Below are positions 59,934-64,000 of a stretch of DNA of 64,000 nt, one piece after another. A program made the position numbers and the translations under genes. The stretch's first letter is position 1. Every line of letters begins with the position of its first letter. Under the pieces are notes generated by a model that was not told where the DNA came from, did not search any database, and was given only the letters and a program-made list of their open reading frames with translations. Source of the DNA: Afipia sp. GAS231 (GTDB taxonomy: Bacteria; Pseudomonadota; Alphaproteobacteria; Rhizobiales; Xanthobacteraceae); NCBI RefSeq assembly GCF_900103365.1, contig NZ_LT629703.1, positions 124,001 to 188,000 of the forward strand, given 5' to 3'.

Positions 59934-60701
59934 TCACTTCAGCGTCGTCGTCAACGCGTCCGAAAATGCCTCGTCGGTGCGGTCGAGCCGCAGCGGCGTG
60001 ACCGAAACATAACGTGCGACCAGCGCCGCGAGGTCGGTGCCTTCGGCCGGCACTTCCATCGCCGCCGCGCGCTCAAAACCAAGCCAGAAATACGGATTGC
60101 CGCGACCGTCATGGCGCTTGTCGACTTTGAGGAAGCCAATATTTCGCTTGCCCTGCCGCGTGACACGGACGCCCTTGACCAGGTCGGGCGTGCAGGCCGG
60201 AAAATTGACGTTGATCACGGTGTTCTTCGGCACGCCGGCCGCGATCACCTTGCGCAGGATGTCGGGGCCGAATTTCAGCGCGGTGTCCCACAGCGGCGCG
60301 TGCCGGGTTTCGATGGAAAATTCCTGGCTCAGCGCGAACGACGGAATGCCCAAAATGGTGCCTTCCAGCGCGCCGGCGATGGTGCCGGAATAGACCACGT
60401 CCTCGGCGACGTTGCGGCCCTTGTTGACTCCCGACAGCACGAGATCGGGACCCTTGTCGCCGAGGATGTGCCGCGATCCCATGATCACGCAATCGGTCGG
60501 CGTGCCCCTTACTGCGAAGTGGCGCGGGCCGACTTCGCGCAGGCGCAGCGGATCATTCAGCGACAGCGAATGCGAGACGCCGGATTGATCGAGCTCCGGC
60601 GCCACGATCCAGACGTCGTCGGACAGCGCACGCGCGATCTCTTCGACGACCTTCAGGCCGGGGGCATGGATGCCGTCGTCATTGGTGCAGAGAATTCGCA
60701 T
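59934..60701 (-). CDS. surE: 5'/3'-nucleotidase SurE
   Basis: 255 residues: N-terminal metal motif [15 protein letters not shown], then [38 protein letters not shown], all typical of SurE. Hydrolyses nucleoside monophosphates and short polyphosphates, linked to stationary-phase survival. Confidence 0.95.
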   Translation of the reverse strand: MRILCTNDDGIHAPGLKVVEEIARALSDDVWIVAPELDQSGVSHSLSLNDPLRLREVGPRHFAVRGTPTDCVIMGSRHILGDKGPDLVLSGVNKGRNVAEDVVYSGTIAGALEGTILGIPSFALSQEFSIETRHAPLWDTALKFGPDILRKVIAAGVPKNTVINVNFPACTPDLVKGVRVTRQGKRNIGFLKVDKRHDGRGNPYFWLGFERAAAMEVPAEGTDLAALVARYVSVTPLRLDRTDEAFSDALTTTLK

Positions 60702-60791
60702 CCGCCAAAGTGCCTTCGGGTTCGGGGTGGTCTGAGCCGCCGGGGTCGTCTTATCCGGCTATCGCCGCTGAGGCAAACCGGCCGGATTTGT

Positions 60792-61460
60792 TCAGAATTT
60801 CCGCGCCACCACGCGCCAGGGACGAACGAATCTGGCGCGGCCTTCGTACCGCATCTGAAACAGCGTCGGCGGAGAGCTCGGCCGGGGCTCAGGCGGAACT
60901 GGCGTTGCGATCGCAGGCGGCTGCACCTCGGCGACCGCGCGCGGCGGCTCGACGGGATCTGGCTTTTTGGGCTCCGGCGCTTCCGGCTTCGACGCGGCGC
61001 GCCGCGGCGCGATCGGATTTGGCTTTTCGAGTTTTGGCGTTTCAACTCTTGGAGTATCAACCCTTGGAGTTTCAACTCTTGAAGTTTCGGCCCTTGGCGT
61101 TTCAACCCTTGAAGTTTCAACCCTTGGCGTTTCAACCCTTGGAGCTTCCGGTTTTGGCGCCACGGGCTTTGCGACCGCGGCCATCGGCGCAACCGGTTTG
61201 GTCACCAGCCGTGGTTCCGCCGGCGATGCCACTATGCCAGCCGGCTGCGGATAGCGCGCCCGCGCGATGGCGAGAGCTTTTTCGAAGTCAGCCGTGTTCA
61301 GCCATTCCTTGGCATGCATGGCTTCGACGAGAACGTCGTCCCACAATTTGGAAACTTCGATATCGAAGAAGCCCTGCAGTTTCTGGTCGATCAACTGCAT
61401 CCCGTGGCCGGTGACGGCCCACTGCCTTCCGATCCAGTGGATGTCGCGATGCAGCGGCAT
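60792..61460 (-). CDS. Protein with RVET(P/S) repeats, unknown function
   Basis: 222 residues. A conserved N-terminal domain of about 75 residues (MQLIDQKLQGFFDIEVSKLW, HAKEWLNTADFEKALAIARA) is followed by seven or eight five-residue repeats (RVETP, RVETS, RAETS, RVDTP...), a Pro/Lys/Glu linker and a basic C-terminus. The linker is probably disordered. It lies between serS and surE on the same strand. Confidence 0.8.
   Translation of the reverse strand: MPLHRDIHWIGRQWAVTGHGMQLIDQKLQGFFDIEVSKLWDDVLVEAMHAKEWLNTADFEKALAIARARYPQPAGIVASPAEPRLVTKPVAPMAAVAKPVAPKPEAPRVETPRVETSRVETPRAETSRVETPRVDTPRVETPKLEKPNPIAPRRAASKPEAPEPKKPDPVEPPRAVAEVQPPAIATPVPPEPRPSSPPTLFQMRYEGRARFVRPWRVVARKF
61034..61138. repeat. 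Seven tandem 15-bp repeats
   Basis: Unit TTGGCGTTTCAACCC with variants, seven full copies plus a degenerate eighth; it encodes the RVET(P/S) repeats in the surrounding gene. The copy number can vary by slippage. Confidence 0.9.
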
Positions 61461-61472
61461 GTCTTACATTCG

Positions 61473-62810
<1,338 letters not shown>

Positions 62811-62892
62811 CTATTCCTGAATCGTCATGACGTAAACTGACAACCGCAATTGTTGTCATTCAACGTTATTCTGCGCTTCCCCGTACCACATC

Positions 62893-63030
62893 CGTCATCG
62901 TCCGCGAAAGCGGGCGATCCAGTATTCCAGAGCAGATGCGTTGGATTCGAGAGGCCGCAGGGTACTGGATACCCCGCTGGGGCCTGTCATCGGGCTCGCC
63001 GAAGGCGAGACCCGTTGGCGGGGGTAGGAC
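62893..63030. repeat. Dispersed REP-like repeat
   Basis: Segments CATCGTCCGCGAAAGCGGGC and GATCCAGTATTCCAGAGCAG, then a GGGTACTGGATACCCCGC core; related to 56985-57090 in the other orientation. It fills the gap between tatC and serS. Confidence 0.7.
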
Positions 63031-63041
63031 GACCGCGGCGC

Positions 63042-63866
63042 CTATTCGGCCGGATCGGTGGCGGGTGGCGGCTCGCTCGCGGATGGCGACGCGGCGGCGG
63101 CAGCCGTGGCGGCGACCTTCTTTTCGACCATGCGGACCGCAATGATCGAGCCTTCGTAGAGCAGCAGCAGCGGCAACGCGAGCGAGGCCTGGCTCAGCAC
63201 ATCAGGCGGTGTCAGTACGGCGGCGATGATGAAGGCGACAACGATGAAATAGCGGCGCTTTTCCTTCAGCTGCTTGGAGGTAATGATGCCGATCCGGCCC
63301 AGGAGCGTCAGGATCACCGGCAACTGGAATGCGATGCCGAAAGCAAAGATCAGCGACATCGTCAACGACAGGAACTCGCCGACCTTCGGCAACAACTGGA
63401 TCTGCGCGGTTTCCGCGCCGCCCGCCTGCTGCATGCCGAGCGAGAACCGCACCAGCATCGGCAGCACGACGAAATAGACCAGCATCGAGCCCAGCACGAA
63501 GAAGAACGGGGTCGCGATCAGATATGGCAGGAACGCGCCGCGCTCGTGCTTGTAGAGGCCGGGCGCCACGAACTTGTAGATCTGCGTCGCCACGATCGGG
63601 AACGAGATGAAGCCGGCGCCGAACAGCGCCAGCTTCAATTGCGTCAGGAAATATTCCAAGAGCGCGGTGTAGATGAATTTCGAATTTTCGGGGCCGGCAA
63701 CCCAGACGAACGGCCACACCAGCACGTTGTAGATCTGCTTCGCAAAGAAGAAGCAGAAGATGAAGGCAATGCCGAAGCCGAGCAGCGCCTTGATCAGCCG
63801 CGAGCGCAGCTCGATCAGGTGATCCATCAGCGGCGCCTTGCTGGCCTCGATGTCTTCGGCGCTCAT
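63042..63866 (-). CDS. tatC: Sec-independent translocase subunit TatC
   Basis: 274 residues with six helices: [19 protein letters not shown], the first periplasmic loop with the conserved [13 protein letters not shown] and [17 protein letters not shown], and the last helices up to [14 protein letters not shown]. Recognises twin-arginine signals. Its ATG overlaps the tatB stop (ATGA). Confidence 0.95.
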   Translation of the reverse strand: MSAEDIEASKAPLMDHLIELRSRLIKALLGFGIAFIFCFFFAKQIYNVLVWPFVWVAGPENSKFIYTALLEYFLTQLKLALFGAGFISFPIVATQIYKFVAPGLYKHERGAFLPYLIATPFFFVLGSMLVYFVVLPMLVRFSLGMQQAGGAETAQIQLLPKVGEFLSLTMSLIFAFGIAFQLPVILTLLGRIGIITSKQLKEKRRYFIVVAFIIAAVLTPPDVLSQASLALPLLLLYEGSIIAVRMVEKKVAATAAAAASPSASEPPPATDPAE

Positions 63867-64000
63867 GACGCTTTGGCGTCCCGGGGAGCGTCGGCGGTGA
63901 TGTCCTGCGGCGCGGGCTGAACTTCACGGGTGATTGCGAGCGGCTCGGAGGCCGCATGCGTTTCGGCCTCGACGAAGGTTTCAGGAGACTGCGCGGCCGG
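63863..64000 (-). CDS. tatB: Sec-independent translocase subunit TatB, C-terminal part (truncated by window)
   Basis: 45 codons and stop are visible, reading as a Pro/Ala/Glu-rich disordered tail that ends DAPRDAKAS, typical of TatB. The identity rests on position directly upstream of tatC with a 4-nt overlap. Confidence 0.8.
   Translation of the reverse strand, partial: PAAQSPETFVEAETHAASEPLAITREVQPAPQDITADAPRDAKAS

Noticed and set aside
61034..61138. Regular short repeats as a possible CRISPR array
   Set aside because: The 15-bp units have no spacers and encode an in-frame five-residue repeat.

Overview
The window is high-GC alphaproteobacterial chromosome, almost certainly Bradyrhizobium or a close relative. 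The evidence is the protein families (Omp25-type barrels, an alphaproteobacterial TGT/QueA pair, DUF1127 and DUF3597 proteins), the gyrA-DUF2306-ssb-omp-uvrA order, and several dispersed palindromic repeats that I remember as typical of Bradyrhizobium genomes. Nearly everything is core housekeeping DNA. The accessory pieces are one IS110-type element, a cluster of gene fragments beside gyrA, and two tandem AAA ATPases. I found no tRNA, rRNA or CRISPR array.

Layout: 1-8.8 kb holds the end of a peptidoglycan-binding protein, a patatin, cysK with an orphan BrnA antitoxin, tgt, asd (preceded by a possible leader-peptide attenuator), queA, and a LysR regulator divergent from a SnoaL-like secreted protein. 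8.9-11 kb is a coaD-cyclophilin-TolA-like-cyclophilin operon. 11-16 kb has a porin, kup and a membrane protein. 16.2-16.75 kb is a graveyard of three gene fragments (LysR, autotransporter, gyrA 3' end), followed by a family 39 glycosyltransferase and the intact gyrA. 21-29.4 kb has DUF2306, ssb, three tandem Omp25 paralogues and uvrA; ssb and uvrA each have an upstream GTTC-N7-GTTC LexA box.

29.5-37 kb holds hypothetical membrane proteins, a YVTN propeller/SRPBCC pair, tandem AAA ATPases, and an IS110-family element nested in a dispersed Bradyrhizobium repeat. 37-48.7 kb contains an acyl-CoA synthetase/PPC-domain pair, many small secreted or membrane proteins, a DnaJ-like mini zinc finger of 42 residues, a TPR protein, a Tat-exported FAH-family protein, a lytic transglycosylase and two DUF1127 genes.

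48.8-64 kb carries trmFO, a kinase-like/AMP-binding-C fusion, and yajC-secD-secF followed by bacterial relatives of mitochondrial complex I assembly factors NDUFAF3 and NDUFAF6. After a DUF815 ATPase come the stationary-phase/envelope genes (nlpD-like, pcm, surE) with a lone response regulator, then serS, tatC and the end of tatB.

The most interesting observations are: the asd leader peptide with alternative hairpins; a TGT that lacks all four zinc ligands; the kinase/AMP-C fusion; the NDUFAF3/NDUFAF6/SecDF linkage; and the gyrA-end duplication in the fragment graveyard.
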